From Fibrobacter succinogenes (GTDB lineage Bacteria > Fibrobacterota > Fibrobacteria > Fibrobacterales > Fibrobacteraceae): a DNA stretch of 64,000 bases. A program made the translations under genes and the position numbers. Shown here one piece after another: positions 40,813 through 50,300 of this stretch. The notes under the pieces were generated by a model. The model was not told the DNA's origin and searched no databases. It saw only the letters and a list, made by a program, of their open reading frames with translations. Numbering within the stretch: the stretch's first letter is position 1; every line of letters starts with the position of its first letter. The stretch is taken from assembly GCA_902779055.1 (NCBI GenBank), contig CACZAD010000029.1:114426-178425 (forward strand). The letters run 5' to 3'.

Positions 40813-42006
40813 ATGAAGAACGAACCGAAAATTAGCTTGCTCGACGTGCTCAAGGACGTCGTTGAAGACAAGAGTGTCGATGATTCCGTGATTTTGGATG
40901 CCCTCAAGAAGGCTCTTATTTCTGCGGCTCGCAAGTACTTGCACATCGAAAAGAAGATCAACGTCGATATCGACATGGAAACAAACGAAGTCCATGTGTT
41001 CTTGAACGTTGAAGTTGTCGACGACTATCCGGACTACGACCCGAACATGACTGCCGAAGAAGTTGCAGAAATGGACGAAGGTTACATGCTTGTCGAAGAA
41101 GCCCGCGACTTCAACGAAGACGCTCAGGCCGGCGACAGCCTTTATATGGAACTCCCGACCTCCTCCTTCGGTCGTCAGGCCATCCAGACTGCAAAGCAGC
41201 TTTTGACTCAGCACATCCGCAGTGCCGAATGCCAGCGCATCATGGACATCTACCGCAGCCGCATCGGTACGATCATCAACGGTACGGTACTTCGTTTGGA
41301 ACAACGTAATGTCATCGTTGACCTTGGCAACAAGATTGAAGCTGAACTCCCGGCACGAGAACAGATCCCGCACGAACGCTTGACTCAGGGCGCTTCCGTG
41401 AAGGCTGTTATCGCTCGCGTCGAAGAATCCACGAAGAGCGGTGCCCAGGTTATTTTGTCTAGATCCAACGCTGACTTCCTCAAGGCTTTGCTCCGCCAGG
41501 AAGTTCCGGAAATCTACGAAGGCACGGTCGAAATCAAGGCTGTGGCCCGTGACTCCAAGAACCGTCGTGCAAAGATCGCTGTTTACTCTCGTGACGAAAA
41601 GATCGACCCGGTCGGCGCTTGCGTCGGCATGAAGGGCGCTCGCGTCCAGACGATCGTTCGCGAACTTGGCAACGAACGTATCGACATCGTCCACTGGGAC
41701 GAAAACTTCGACGTGTTCGTGCAGCGTTCTTTGGCTCCGGCAACAGTCCTCAAGATGTTCCCGGTTCCGGAAACTGACCGTATCGTGATCATTGTCGATG
41801 ACGAAAACCTCGCTCAGGCAATCGGTAAGGGTGGCCAGAATGTGGAACTCGCCGGTCGCTTGGTTGAACGTAAGCTCGACGTTCATGGTGAACAGGAATG
41901 GTCTCAGATGGACGAAGAATCCAAGAACCGCATCCTCGCCGCCAACTATGAGGATGAAAGAAGAATGAGAGCTAAGCGTTCTGACAAGAAGGAAGTTAAC
42001 GCTTAA
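40813..42006 (+). CDS. nusA: Transcription termination/antitermination factor NusA
   Basis: NusA binds RNA polymerase and nascent RNA, promoting pausing, termination or antitermination. In 397 residues it has the N-terminal polymerase-binding domain (1-130), an S1 domain (about 150-215, INGTVLRLEQRNVIVDLGN) and tandem KH domains (about 215-360, including VGACVGMKGARVQTIVREL and AQAIGKGGQNVELAGRL). The acidic repeats found at the E. coli C-terminus are absent, as in many bacteria. It follows rimP by 12 bases with an AGGAAGG ribosome-binding site. Confidence 0.95.
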   Translation: MKNEPKISLLDVLKDVVEDKSVDDSVILDALKKALISAARKYLHIEKKINVDIDMETNEVHVFLNVEVVDDYPDYDPNMTAEEVAEMDEGYMLVEEARDFNEDAQAGDSLYMELPTSSFGRQAIQTAKQLLTQHIRSAECQRIMDIYRSRIGTIINGTVLRLEQRNVIVDLGNKIEAELPAREQIPHERLTQGASVKAVIARVEESTKSGAQVILSRSNADFLKALLRQEVPEIYEGTVEIKAVARDSKNRRAKIAVYSRDEKIDPVGACVGMKGARVQTIVRELGNERIDIVHWDENFDVFVQRSLAPATVLKMFPVPETDRIVIIVDDENLAQAIGKGGQNVELAGRLVERKLDVHGEQEWSQMDEESKNRILAANYEDERRMRAKRSDKKEVNA

Positions 42007-42068
42007 GAACATTTGCGTAGGGCAATTGTTTAACGGAAGAATAAGAAAAGGAATTGAATAGGCTATTC

Positions 42069-45000
42069 ATGACGAATGATTCTCAAATGAAACCTAAGGA
42101 TTGGGCTGATGCTCGAGGATTGAAGGTTGATGTGGTGATGAAGCTGCTTCGCGATGCAGGCGTTGCGGTTCGTACCCATATGTCCAAGTTGGATATGGCA
42201 GACTTTGCGAAAATCGAGGATGCTGCCGCTGCCGAAAAACAGAAGCAGGATGCCCGCAACAAGAATCTCAAGAGGCCCGCTACTTCTGAATCTGATTCTT
42301 CCGCTTCGGCTCCCGCAAAGAAGAAGGAAACATCGGTTGCAACGAACAAGCTCGGTTTGAAGGTGAGCTTGAAGAAAGGCCCGGGCGCCCGTAAGGATGC
42401 TCCGAAGGCTGTTGCAAAACAGGATCCGAAATCTCCGGTGGCAAAGCCTGCTGCGGCAACGATTGTAAGGCCGGCCGCTCCGGCTGTAAAGCCCGCTGCT
42501 CCGGTTCAAGCTGCTCCGGCTCCGGCCGCACCTGCAGCTCCCGCTGTGAAGCCGGCAGCTCCCGCAGCTCCGGTTCAGGCCTCCGCTCCGGTACAAGCTC
42601 CGGTGGCTCCAAAGCCCGCACCTGCTCCGGTTCAAGCCGCTCCGGCTCCGGCCGCACCTGCTGCCCCTGCCGTGAAACCGGCAGCCCCCGCAGCTCCGGC
42701 TGCTGCAAAGCCCGCTGCTCCTGTGGCTCCGAAGCCTGCCGCTCCGGTTTCGCCGGCCGCTGCAAAGCCCGCAGCTCCGCAGCCGACGATGATGACCGCC
42801 AACACGGAACTCAAGCAGCCTCCGATGAAGGCTCAGGTGTTCAAGCCCGATGCCGCCATCCTTGCCCGTATCGAAAAGTCTCGCCAGCAGGCTCAGGCTG
42901 CTCGTGGCAACCATCGCCCGAACGGCTCCCGCAATGGCGGCAACGGCCAGGGTTACACGGGTACGTTCGGTCGTCTCTCGAATAACAACAATAACGGTGG
43001 CGCCGATAACCGCAACAATAACAACAACCGTCGCCCGAACGGTGGTAACGCCAGCAGCAGTAGCCGCGGTTACACCGGTCGTAATGGTGGATTCTCCAGT
43101 GGCTCCATGCAGGAAGCTTTCAACGCTTCCAACAACAACCAGGCCATGGGACAGAACCAGAACGGCAAGGGCAATGGCAAGGGCCAGAACGGCCGTCATG
43201 CTAACGACAAGAACCGTCGTAGCAATAGCAAGGACCGTCAGGAATTGCAGAAGGAACAACAGCAGGAAGCCGTTCGTCAGAATGTCTCCCGCGTGATGGC
43301 CTCCCTCTCCAAGAACCCGGTCAAGAAAGTTTATCACAAGGAACACAACGACAACAACTCGGGTGAAGAAAAGAAGATTCTCAAGACTTCGGACTTCATT
43401 ACCGTGGGCGAACTCGCTGGTCTTATGGACCAGATGCCGGCTCGCGTCATTGCCAAGTGCATGGAAATGGGCATGATGGTGACCATCAACGCTCGCCTTG
43501 ATTTCGAAACGATCCAGATTTTGGCTGATGAATTCGGTTACGAAGCTCAGCTGGAAGAAGAAGTTCTCGGCGTGGAAGAAGAATCCACCGAAAACCTCAA
43601 GCCGCGTCATCCGGTGGTTACCGTCATGGGCCACGTTGACCACGGTAAGACTTCTCTCCTCGACTGGATCCGCAAGACCCACGTGGTGTCTGGCGAATCG
43701 GGTGGCATTACGCAGCACATCGGTGCTTACGAAGTCACGACCTCCCAGGGCAAGGTGACCTTCCTCGATACTCCGGGTCACGAAGCGTTCAGCGCTATGC
43801 GTGCTCGCGGTTCCCAGGTGACCGACGTTATCGTCCTTGTTGTGGCTGCCGACTCCATGGTGATGCCGCAGACCGTCGAATGTATTGAACTTGCAAAGCG
43901 TGAAAAGGTCCCGATGGTCGTTGCCATCACGAAGATGGACCTTCCGACCGCTAACCCGGACAAGATCCGCGCCCAGCTCGCTGAACGTGGCGTCGAAGTC
44001 GAACAGTGGGGCGGTCAGACGAGCTGTATCGAAGTTTCTGCCCGTTCGGGCAAGGGCATGGACGTGCTCCTCGAAACGCTCGCTCTCGAAGCTGAAATTT
44101 TGGAACTCAAGGCCAATCCGGATACGCATGCCCGTGGCGCTGTCGTTGAATCCAAGCTCGACGTGGGTAAGGGTTCCATGGCTACGATCCTCGTGCAGAA
44201 CGGTACGCTCCATGTGGGTGACCCGTTTGTTTGCGGTATCTACGCTGGTCGTGTCCGTGCCATGTTCAATGAACGTGGCGTCCAGATGAAGGAAGCTCCT
44301 CCGTCTGCTCCGTGTCAGGTGCTCGGCTTTGACGGTACTCCGCAGGCCGGTGACGAACTTGTCGTGGTCGAAGACGAAAAGACAGCACGTGAAATTGCTT
44401 CCAAGCGCCGTATGGCCGCCCGTGAACGCGACCTCCGCGCCCGTAAGACAGTTTCTCTCGAAAACTCCTTCAACGACAAGAAGGAAGGCAAGCTTTCCGA
44501 ACTCAACCTCATTGTCAAGGCCGACGTGGGTGGTTCCGCAGAAGCTTTGGCCGCTTCCCTCGAAAAGCTTACCAACAAGGAAGTCCGCGTCAACATCATC
44601 CGCAAGGGTGTGGGTACGATTACGGAATCCGATATCCTGTTTGCAACGACTGCTCAGGCTATCATCATCTCCTTCCACCTTATGCCGTCTCTCGCTGTCC
44701 GCGAAATGGCTCAGAAGGAAGGCATCGAAATCCGCAACTACCGCGTGATTTACGACTGCATTGAAGATATCAAGAACGCTGTGGAAGGCCTCCTCAAGCC
44801 GATTCTCCGCGAAGAACTCGTTGGCGAAGCCGAAATTCGTCAGGTGTTCAAGGTCCCGAAGGTCGGTCTCATCGCTGGCTGTATGGTTACCGACGGCGAA
44901 GTCGACCGCACGAGCCTCGTTCGCGTTTACCGCAACGGTGTGGAACTCGGTGCAACGGCTGTCCAGTCTCTCAAGCGCATGAAGGACGACGTCAAGTCTG

Positions 45001-45476
45001 TCGCTCGTGGCTTCGAGTGCGGTATCGGCCTCAAGGGTTACGACGATATCAAGGAAGGCGACAGCCTCATCTTCTTCAAGGAAGTCAAGGTCTGCCGCTG
45101 CCGAAAAGAAGGAAGGCGTTTAATGACTCGTAGAACCGACAGGTTAGGTGAACAGTTCCGTGAGGAAATCGGCAAGCTCATCCAGAAGGGCTTGAAGGAT
45201 CCTCGCGTGAGCCCTCTCACCAGCATTACCCGCGTGGATATTACCGAAGACCTGAGCTATGCTAAGGCTCTTGTCTCGGTGATGGGTTCCGATAAGGAAA
45301 AGCGCGACACGATTATCGGTCTCAACAATTCCGCCGGCTTTATCCGTGGCGTTTTGGGCAAGGCATTGAAGATTTTCAAGATTCCGGAACTCAAGTTCGT
45401 TCTGGACGAAAACCTCGAGCATGCCATGCACATTGAAGAAATCCTTGCAGAACTGAAGCAGAAAGGGGAACTTTAA
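42069..45476 (+). CDS. infB: Translation initiation factor IF-2, fused in frame to RbfA
   Basis: IF-2 brings formyl-Met-tRNA to the 30S subunit and hydrolyses GTP at subunit joining. From ATG 42069 the order is an IF2_N domain (MKPKDWADARGLKVDVVMKL), an Ala/Pro/Lys-rich stretch (about 85-245), an Asn/Gly-rich stretch (about 275-400), the G domain near 515 (GHVDHGKTSLLDWIR, DTPGHEAFSAM, ITKMDL) and domains II-IV ending IGLKGYDDIKEG. The frame then runs without a stop into rbfA at 45123. The junction (about 45087-45122) uses rare codons. One base less near 45093 would give AAAEKKEGV and a TAA overlapping the rbfA ATG, so the fusion looks like a recent frameshift or a sequencing error. Confidence 0.9.
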   Translation: MTNDSQMKPKDWADARGLKVDVVMKLLRDAGVAVRTHMSKLDMADFAKIEDAAAAEKQKQDARNKNLKRPATSESDSSASAPAKKKETSVATNKLGLKVSLKKGPGARKDAPKAVAKQDPKSPVAKPAAATIVRPAAPAVKPAAPVQAAPAPAAPAAPAVKPAAPAAPVQASAPVQAPVAPKPAPAPVQAAPAPAAPAAPAVKPAAPAAPAAAKPAAPVAPKPAAPVSPAAAKPAAPQPTMMTANTELKQPPMKAQVFKPDAAILARIEKSRQQAQAARGNHRPNGSRNGGNGQGYTGTFGRLSNNNNNGGADNRNNNNNRRPNGGNASSSSRGYTGRNGGFSSGSMQEAFNASNNNQAMGQNQNGKGNGKGQNGRHANDKNRRSNSKDRQELQKEQQQEAVRQNVSRVMASLSKNPVKKVYHKEHNDNNSGEEKKILKTSDFITVGELAGLMDQMPARVIAKCMEMGMMVTINARLDFETIQILADEFGYEAQLEEEVLGVEEESTENLKPRHPVVTVMGHVDHGKTSLLDWIRKTHVVSGESGGITQHIGAYEVTTSQGKVTFLDTPGHEAFSAMRARGSQVTDVIVLVVAADSMVMPQTVECIELAKREKVPMVVAITKMDLPTANPDKIRAQLAERGVEVEQWGGQTSCIEVSARSGKGMDVLLETLALEAEILELKANPDTHARGAVVESKLDVGKGSMATILVQNGTLHVGDPFVCGIYAGRVRAMFNERGVQMKEAPPSAPCQVLGFDGTPQAGDELVVVEDEKTAREIASKRRMAARERDLRARKTVSLENSFNDKKEGKLSELNLIVKADVGGSAEALAASLEKLTNKEVRVNIIRKGVGTITESDILFATTAQAIIISFHLMPSLAVREMAQKEGIEIRNYRVIYDCIEDIKNAVEGLLKPILREELVGEAEIRQVFKVPKVGLIAGCMVTDGEVDRTSLVRVYRNGVELGATAVQSLKRMKDDVKSVARGFECGIGLKGYDDIKEGDSLIFFKEVKVCRCRKEGRRLMTRRTDRLGEQFREEIGKLIQKGLKDPRVSPLTSITRVDITEDLSYAKALVSVMGSDKEKRDTIIGLNNSAGFIRGVLGKALKIFKIPELKFVLDENLEHAMHIEEILAELKQKGEL
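45123..45476 (+). CDS. rbfA: Ribosome-binding factor A
   Basis: RbfA is a small KH-type protein needed for late 16S maturation and cold adaptation. The 117 residues starting TRRTDRLGEQFREEIGKLIQ are complete, with KDPRVSPLTSITRVDITED and the C-terminal LKFVLDENLEHAMHIEEIL. The ATG overlaps the TAA that would end infB in the other frame (TAATG), the normal translational coupling. In the sequence as given it is also the in-frame C-terminal part of the infB reading frame, so it may be made as a fusion, alone, or both. truB begins immediately after its stop. Confidence 0.9.
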   Translation: MTRRTDRLGEQFREEIGKLIQKGLKDPRVSPLTSITRVDITEDLSYAKALVSVMGSDKEKRDTIIGLNNSAGFIRGVLGKALKIFKIPELKFVLDENLEHAMHIEEILAELKQKGEL

Positions 45477-46436
45477 TTGGCCTCTTCCGGCTTCGTCCTG
45501 TTGGACAAAATTGCAGGTGAAACATCTTTTAAGGCCCTTTTCCCTCTGAAAAGGGTCTTTTGTACTAAGCGCGTTGGACATGCTGGGACTTTGGACCTGC
45601 GTGCGAGCGGGCTTATCATTGCGGCCACTGGGCGTGCGACGCGTCTTTTGCCTTACATCGAGGCGAAGGACAAGTGCTATACGTTCCGCCTTCATTTGGG
45701 CTACGAAACCGATACCCTGGAATGGGACGGTGAAGTCGTAGAACAGGATGTGAGAATTTGTCATCCTGGAGCCGAAGGCGACGGGAACCAGTGCCGTAAT
45801 CCTTTGGTGACACGCGCCGCCCTCGAAGCGGTCCTTCCGCAGTTCATTGGTGACATCGACCAGATCCCGCCGAAGTATTGCGCCGTGAAAATTGACGGTC
45901 GCCGTGCTAGCGACTTGATGAATCGTGGTCGCGACGTGGAACTTAAGCCTCGCCGTATTCAAATTGCTTCGCTCAAGGTTGTGGATGAAGGCAAGGTCAC
46001 GGACGGATGCACCGGCAAGTGTTTTGCGACATTTGACTTGGAATGTAACTGCAGCAAGGGAACGTATATCCGTTCGCTCGGTCGCGATTTGGCCCGTGCG
46101 CTCGGAACATTTGGTTGTGTGTCGTTGATTCGCCGCCATCGCATTGGTAATGTGACCGTCGATCGTGCGGTTCGCGGTGACCAGATAACGAAGGAACACT
46201 TGATTCCTGTGGATCAGGTGCTAGACTTTCCGGTTGTGCGTTTGAACGATGACCAGGTCAAGGCGATTCGTTTGGGCAACTGGGTCCCGTGGCGTACTCC
46301 TGTCGAGAACTTGAGTACTGAACCGGGATCTGAACGGTTTGTCTTTGCTGCCGACAAGGAAGGCTCGGTTTTGGCTTTGTGCCACTATGAACCGGGGCGT
46401 ATTATGCCCAAGTTTTATCTGGGCGAGGACGATTGA
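45477..46436 (+). CDS. truB: tRNA pseudouridine-55 synthase
   Basis: TruB makes pseudouridine 55 in the T loop of tRNAs. The 319-residue protein has the catalytic aspartate in VGHAGTLDLRASGLI, with LGYETDTLEWDG, QIPPKYCAVKIDG and the late block GTYIRSLGRDLARALG. The start is TTG 45477, directly after the rbfA stop; no later start fits. Between residues about 92 and 110 (RICHPGAEGDGNQCRNPL) there is an insert absent from other TruB proteins. Its DNA (45760-45784) matches the dispersed GTCATCCTGGAGC repeat, so a repeat element has been incorporated in frame. It is in a loop before the PPKY region, where tolerance is plausible. Confidence 0.93.
   Translation: MASSGFVLLDKIAGETSFKALFPLKRVFCTKRVGHAGTLDLRASGLIIAATGRATRLLPYIEAKDKCYTFRLHLGYETDTLEWDGEVVEQDVRICHPGAEGDGNQCRNPLVTRAALEAVLPQFIGDIDQIPPKYCAVKIDGRRASDLMNRGRDVELKPRRIQIASLKVVDEGKVTDGCTGKCFATFDLECNCSKGTYIRSLGRDLARALGTFGCVSLIRRHRIGNVTVDRAVRGDQITKEHLIPVDQVLDFPVVRLNDDQVKAIRLGNWVPWRTPVENLSTEPGSERFVFAADKEGSVLALCHYEPGRIMPKFYLGEDD
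45760..45784. repeat. Dispersed GTCATCCTGGAGC-type repeat inside truB
   Basis: GTCATCCTGGAGCCGAAGGC begins at 45760 and continues GACGG, the form of the common intergenic element whose relative CATCCTGAGTGAAATCGAAG lies at 1269. Here it is translated as CHPGAEGDGNQ within TruB. Confidence 0.6.
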
Positions 46437-47329
46437 TGAAACGTGCTGTAACGATGGGCAATTTTGATGGTTGCCATTTGGGACACCAGGCGCTTTTCCG
46501 CACGCTAAAGGCGGTCGCCGAAGTGAACCATTTGCAGCCGACGGTCATCAGCTTTGAACCGCACTCCAATTATGTTTTGCGTGGGCCGGGCGATCCGCTG
46601 CTCCTTACGACGACCGAAGAAAAACGGGAATTTGTCGAGAGCCTTGGCATTGAGTTTTTGGTTTTGCCGTTCACGCACGAATTGGCAAAACTCCCGTTCG
46701 ATAAATTTGTCCGCACGGAACTGATTGAAAAGCGCGAAGTTGTTTCGATGTTCTTTGGCCATGACCATTGCTTTGGTGCTGGCGGCAAGGGCAATTACGA
46801 GACGATTACTGCTGCGTTCCCGGAACTCTCGACTCAGATGCTTTCGATGGTGCTGCACAAGGGTGAACGCGTCAGTTCTTCTGCCGTGCGTAATGCGCTT
46901 TTGAATGGCGATGTCGACCGCGCCCAGACGTATTTGGGCCGCCCGTATCGCTTGTCCGGAACAGTTGTGGTCGGGAAACAGTTAGGAAGAACGATTGGTT
47001 TCCCGACGGCGAATGTGCAGGTGGAACAATACAAGTTCTTGCCGAAGGGCGGCGTATATGTGGCAAGCGCAAGACTTTCGGATGGTCGCATTTACCGCTC
47101 CGTCGTGAACATTGGTACGCAACCGACAACGCCAGGGACGCACAACCTTGCGATTGAAGCTTTTCTGCTCGACTTTAACGAGGACATTTACGGGCAGCAC
47201 CTGATTTTGGACTTGCTTGCCTTTTTGCGCCCCGAAAAGAAGTTTGCAAGCATCGAAGATCTCGTCCGCCAGATTGGTATGGACGCTGACACCGCCAAGA
47301 ATTATAACGGAAATCACTGGGCGGAGTAG
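46436..47329 (+). CDS. ribF: Bifunctional riboflavin kinase / FAD synthetase
   Basis: RibF phosphorylates riboflavin to FMN and adenylylates FMN to FAD. The N-terminal nucleotidyltransferase domain has TMGNFDGCHLGHQALF and FGHDHCFG (here histidine-rich) and VSSSAVRNALLNGDV. The C-terminal kinase domain (about 165-290) has GTVVVGKQLGRTIGFPTANV and GVYVASARL. The 297-residue length is normal. The start is ATG 46436, overlapping the truB stop (TGATG), rather than the TTG one codon earlier. It ends the translation operon, as is common. It is convergent with the SNF2 gene. Confidence 0.94.
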   Translation: MKRAVTMGNFDGCHLGHQALFRTLKAVAEVNHLQPTVISFEPHSNYVLRGPGDPLLLTTTEEKREFVESLGIEFLVLPFTHELAKLPFDKFVRTELIEKREVVSMFFGHDHCFGAGGKGNYETITAAFPELSTQMLSMVLHKGERVSSSAVRNALLNGDVDRAQTYLGRPYRLSGTVVVGKQLGRTIGFPTANVQVEQYKFLPKGGVYVASARLSDGRIYRSVVNIGTQPTTPGTHNLAIEAFLLDFNEDIYGQHLILDLLAFLRPEKKFASIEDLVRQIGMDADTAKNYNGNHWAE

Positions 47330-47334
47330 AAGCT

Positions 47335-50300
47335 TTACACAATCGTATTGTCTAGCCTGAATATTTCGGCGAGTTGCTTGTCGTCCATGTCGGCAAGCCA
47401 TGTTTCGCCGGCGTTCACGGTCATATTCGCAATCGCCTTCTTCGTTTCGAGGAGGGCGTTGATTTTTTCTTCGAAGGTGCCTTTGGTGATAAAACGGTGG
47501 ACTTGGACGTTGCGCTTTTGGCCGATACGGAAGGCGCGGTCGGTGGCCTGCGCTTCGATGGCGGGGTTCCACCACAAATCGTAATGGATGACTTGCGAGG
47601 CAGCGACGAGGTTGAGGCCGGTGCCTCCTGCCTTAAGCGAGAGAATGAGAACTTTGCAGTCCGGGTTTTCCTGGAAATCCTGGATCATTTCGGAGCGCTG
47701 CGTCTGCGTGCAGCCGCCGTGGTAGAAATGCGTGCGGAGGCCGAGTTCGCTTTCGATGGTGGATTTTAGCAGGTGCCCCATTTCAGCAAATTGCGTAAAG
47801 ATGAGCGTCTTTTCGCCTTGATCCTGGATGGAGGTGAGGAGGTCAAGGAGCATCTGCATCTTGCCGGATTCGAGCTTGCTGGTGTCCTTGGGAGTGTCTG
47901 CTCTTTCTGCAGGAACTGCTGCTGCGTCTTGTACTGGTGCAGCCGCGTTTTCTGGGGCGGCGAGGCCTTTGAGGAATGTGGCGGGGTGGTTGCAGATTTG
48001 CTTGAGGGCAAGAATCATCTGCAAGATGATGCCTTTGCGCTTGAAGAGGGCATGTGAGTCGTTGGCAAGTTCGCTCAGTTGCTGTTCTTCTTCGAGTTCC
48101 GCCAGGAAATGGTCGAGGGTGCGCTTGTAGATGGCCGCCTGCGAGCGTGTGAGTTCGGCGTATTCGTCCTGGATGATTTTTTCGGGCAAGTCGCTGATGA
48201 TGCTCTTGTCGGTCTTGAGGCGGCGCAGCATGAACGGAGCCGTAATTTTGCGGAATGTTTCGGCGACGACTTGGTTACCGTTCTTTTGAATCGGTGTTTC
48301 GTACTTTTCACGGAATTCGCTTGCGCTTGGGAAGAATCCGTGGTTCGCAAAATCCATGATGGTCCAGAATTCCATGAGGCGATTCTCGACGGGAGTACCG
48401 CTCATTGCGATTTTCATGGGCGCCTTCATCTTACGCAAGAGCTTGCTCTGTTCGCTATCGGCGTTCTTGATGTTCTGCGCTTCGTCGATGATGATGGTCT
48501 GCCATTCGATTTTGTCGAGTTCCTTGAAGTCCTTGCGGAAAGTCGCATAAGTCGTGAGCAGCACGTCGGCGTTGAACTTTTGCAGATTGCGGCGGCCGCC
48601 GTGGTAGGCGAAGAACGTGAGTTCCGGTGCGAACTTCTTGATTTCGACTTGCCAGTTGCAGAGGAGGCCCGCAGGCATCACAACAATGGCTTTTTTCGTT
48701 TCGAACTTGCCTTCCTGTTTCATCTTGAGGAGGTAAGTGATGACTTGGAGCGTCTTGCCGAGGCCCATATCGTCGGCGAGGATGCAGCCGAAACCAATCT
48801 GAAGATTCTTGTACATCCAGGAGTAGCCGCGCATTTGGTAGGGGCGAAGTGTGGCATTCAGATTCTCGGGCAGCGGAATCTCCGTTTCGGCGCGCCAGGC
48901 TTCGAACTGTTGCTTGAAATCGCTCGCCATCTCGACGGGGATGTTGTCACATTCGCCGGTAAAGCAGGCCTGCACCAGTTTTGCCTGTGTGATTTCTGGA
49001 GCAGAATCTTCTTCGAGGATTTCGTCATCGTTGTCGCCGTTTTCCGCGGTGTCTTCTGCAGCTTTTTTGCCTTTGCCTTTTTTCGCGGACTCGTCGGATT
49101 TGCCTTCGATTTTATCGCGGATGGATTGCAGGTCCTGTTCGGTCACTTGCACATAACTGGACTTGTATTTCAAAAGTCTGTCGGCCTTTTCGGCAAGTTC
49201 AAGGAATTCCTTGGCCGAAATGTTTTCGTCGCCGATGGCGATTTCCCAGTCAAAGTCCAGCAGGTCGCCGGCCGTAAATGCGCCAAAGCTCATGCTGCCT
49301 TGCAAGCGCATCTTGGGTTTGGGCTTGCCGATGTTCAAGAGGTTCTTTGGAATTTCGGTCTTGATGCCGAACAGTTCGAGCTTCTTGAGGCAATCCTGCA
49401 AGAATTCCAGGAGTTCTGCGCCACGCATTAAAATGGGGGAGCTGGCGCGTCTTTCGAGGTATTCGTCAAGCGGCTTGAATCCGTCGGCGATGCCGTTCAG
49501 AACGCTCAGAATCGAAAGCAGGCGGGAATCGTTGTTTTCGAAAAGTTCCGATAGAGGCGTGCGTTTCGCTGCATTTTCGGCGGCACTCGCAGATGTTCCG
49601 TCTTCGTCAAGTACAAAAACTTCCAATGCCACATCGTCGCCCGATTCGTAACAGACGAACAGGATTTGCGTGCGGCAGCCGAGACTCGAATACACCGAAA
49701 GCCATTGCTGTATTTTGCCGGGAATGGCGTGGGCGTTGTTCGCAAGCTTCCCGGAAACGCTATCGAAGAAAAACGAGAGCAAGTTCCCGTGATTTGTCTT
49801 GAGGGGCGTCTTGTAAGTGCGTGCAAATTTTAAAAGTTGCGAGATGAACAGCGAAAGAATATGTTCGGCGGGTTCCGCAATTTCGAAAAGTTCTTCGTCC
49901 TTGCTTGTCCAGGCGAGGTTCCGAGGGGCAGAAACTTCAAGGTCTGCAACGATATACAAAATCTCGGGCAACATTTCGGCGGGGAGCCAGCGCATTTGCG
50001 CCACATCCTTTCCGATCCAGAAAACCTGCGGGTAGATGGCTCCGGTGCGCACGAGGTAAAACGCCACTTGCAGCAAAAGGTGCAAGTATCGCACGGAGTA
50101 ATGGTGCCACGAAAAGTTTCCGGCACTAAGGCAGCAAAGCGCACCCATGATGTTCTTGACGGTGAGATTGCTGTCGATGACTTTGCCTGCGAGAGACTGC
50201 TCGAAACTCCAATGCCAGCCGGGTTTGTGGAACAGGCGGAGCTGTTCGTTTTCCATGAGGAACGTTTTGGCGTTGTTGACGCGGAACTGTTCCGAAAAGA

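Noticed and set aside
40330..42012. A 560-codon antisense frame across rimP and nusA
   Set aside because: It is a codon-bias shadow of two conserved genes.
42063..44678. An 871-codon antisense frame across infB
   Set aside because: Same reason: it is the complement of the biased infB codons, with Ser/Gly/Arg runs opposite the Ala/Pro region.
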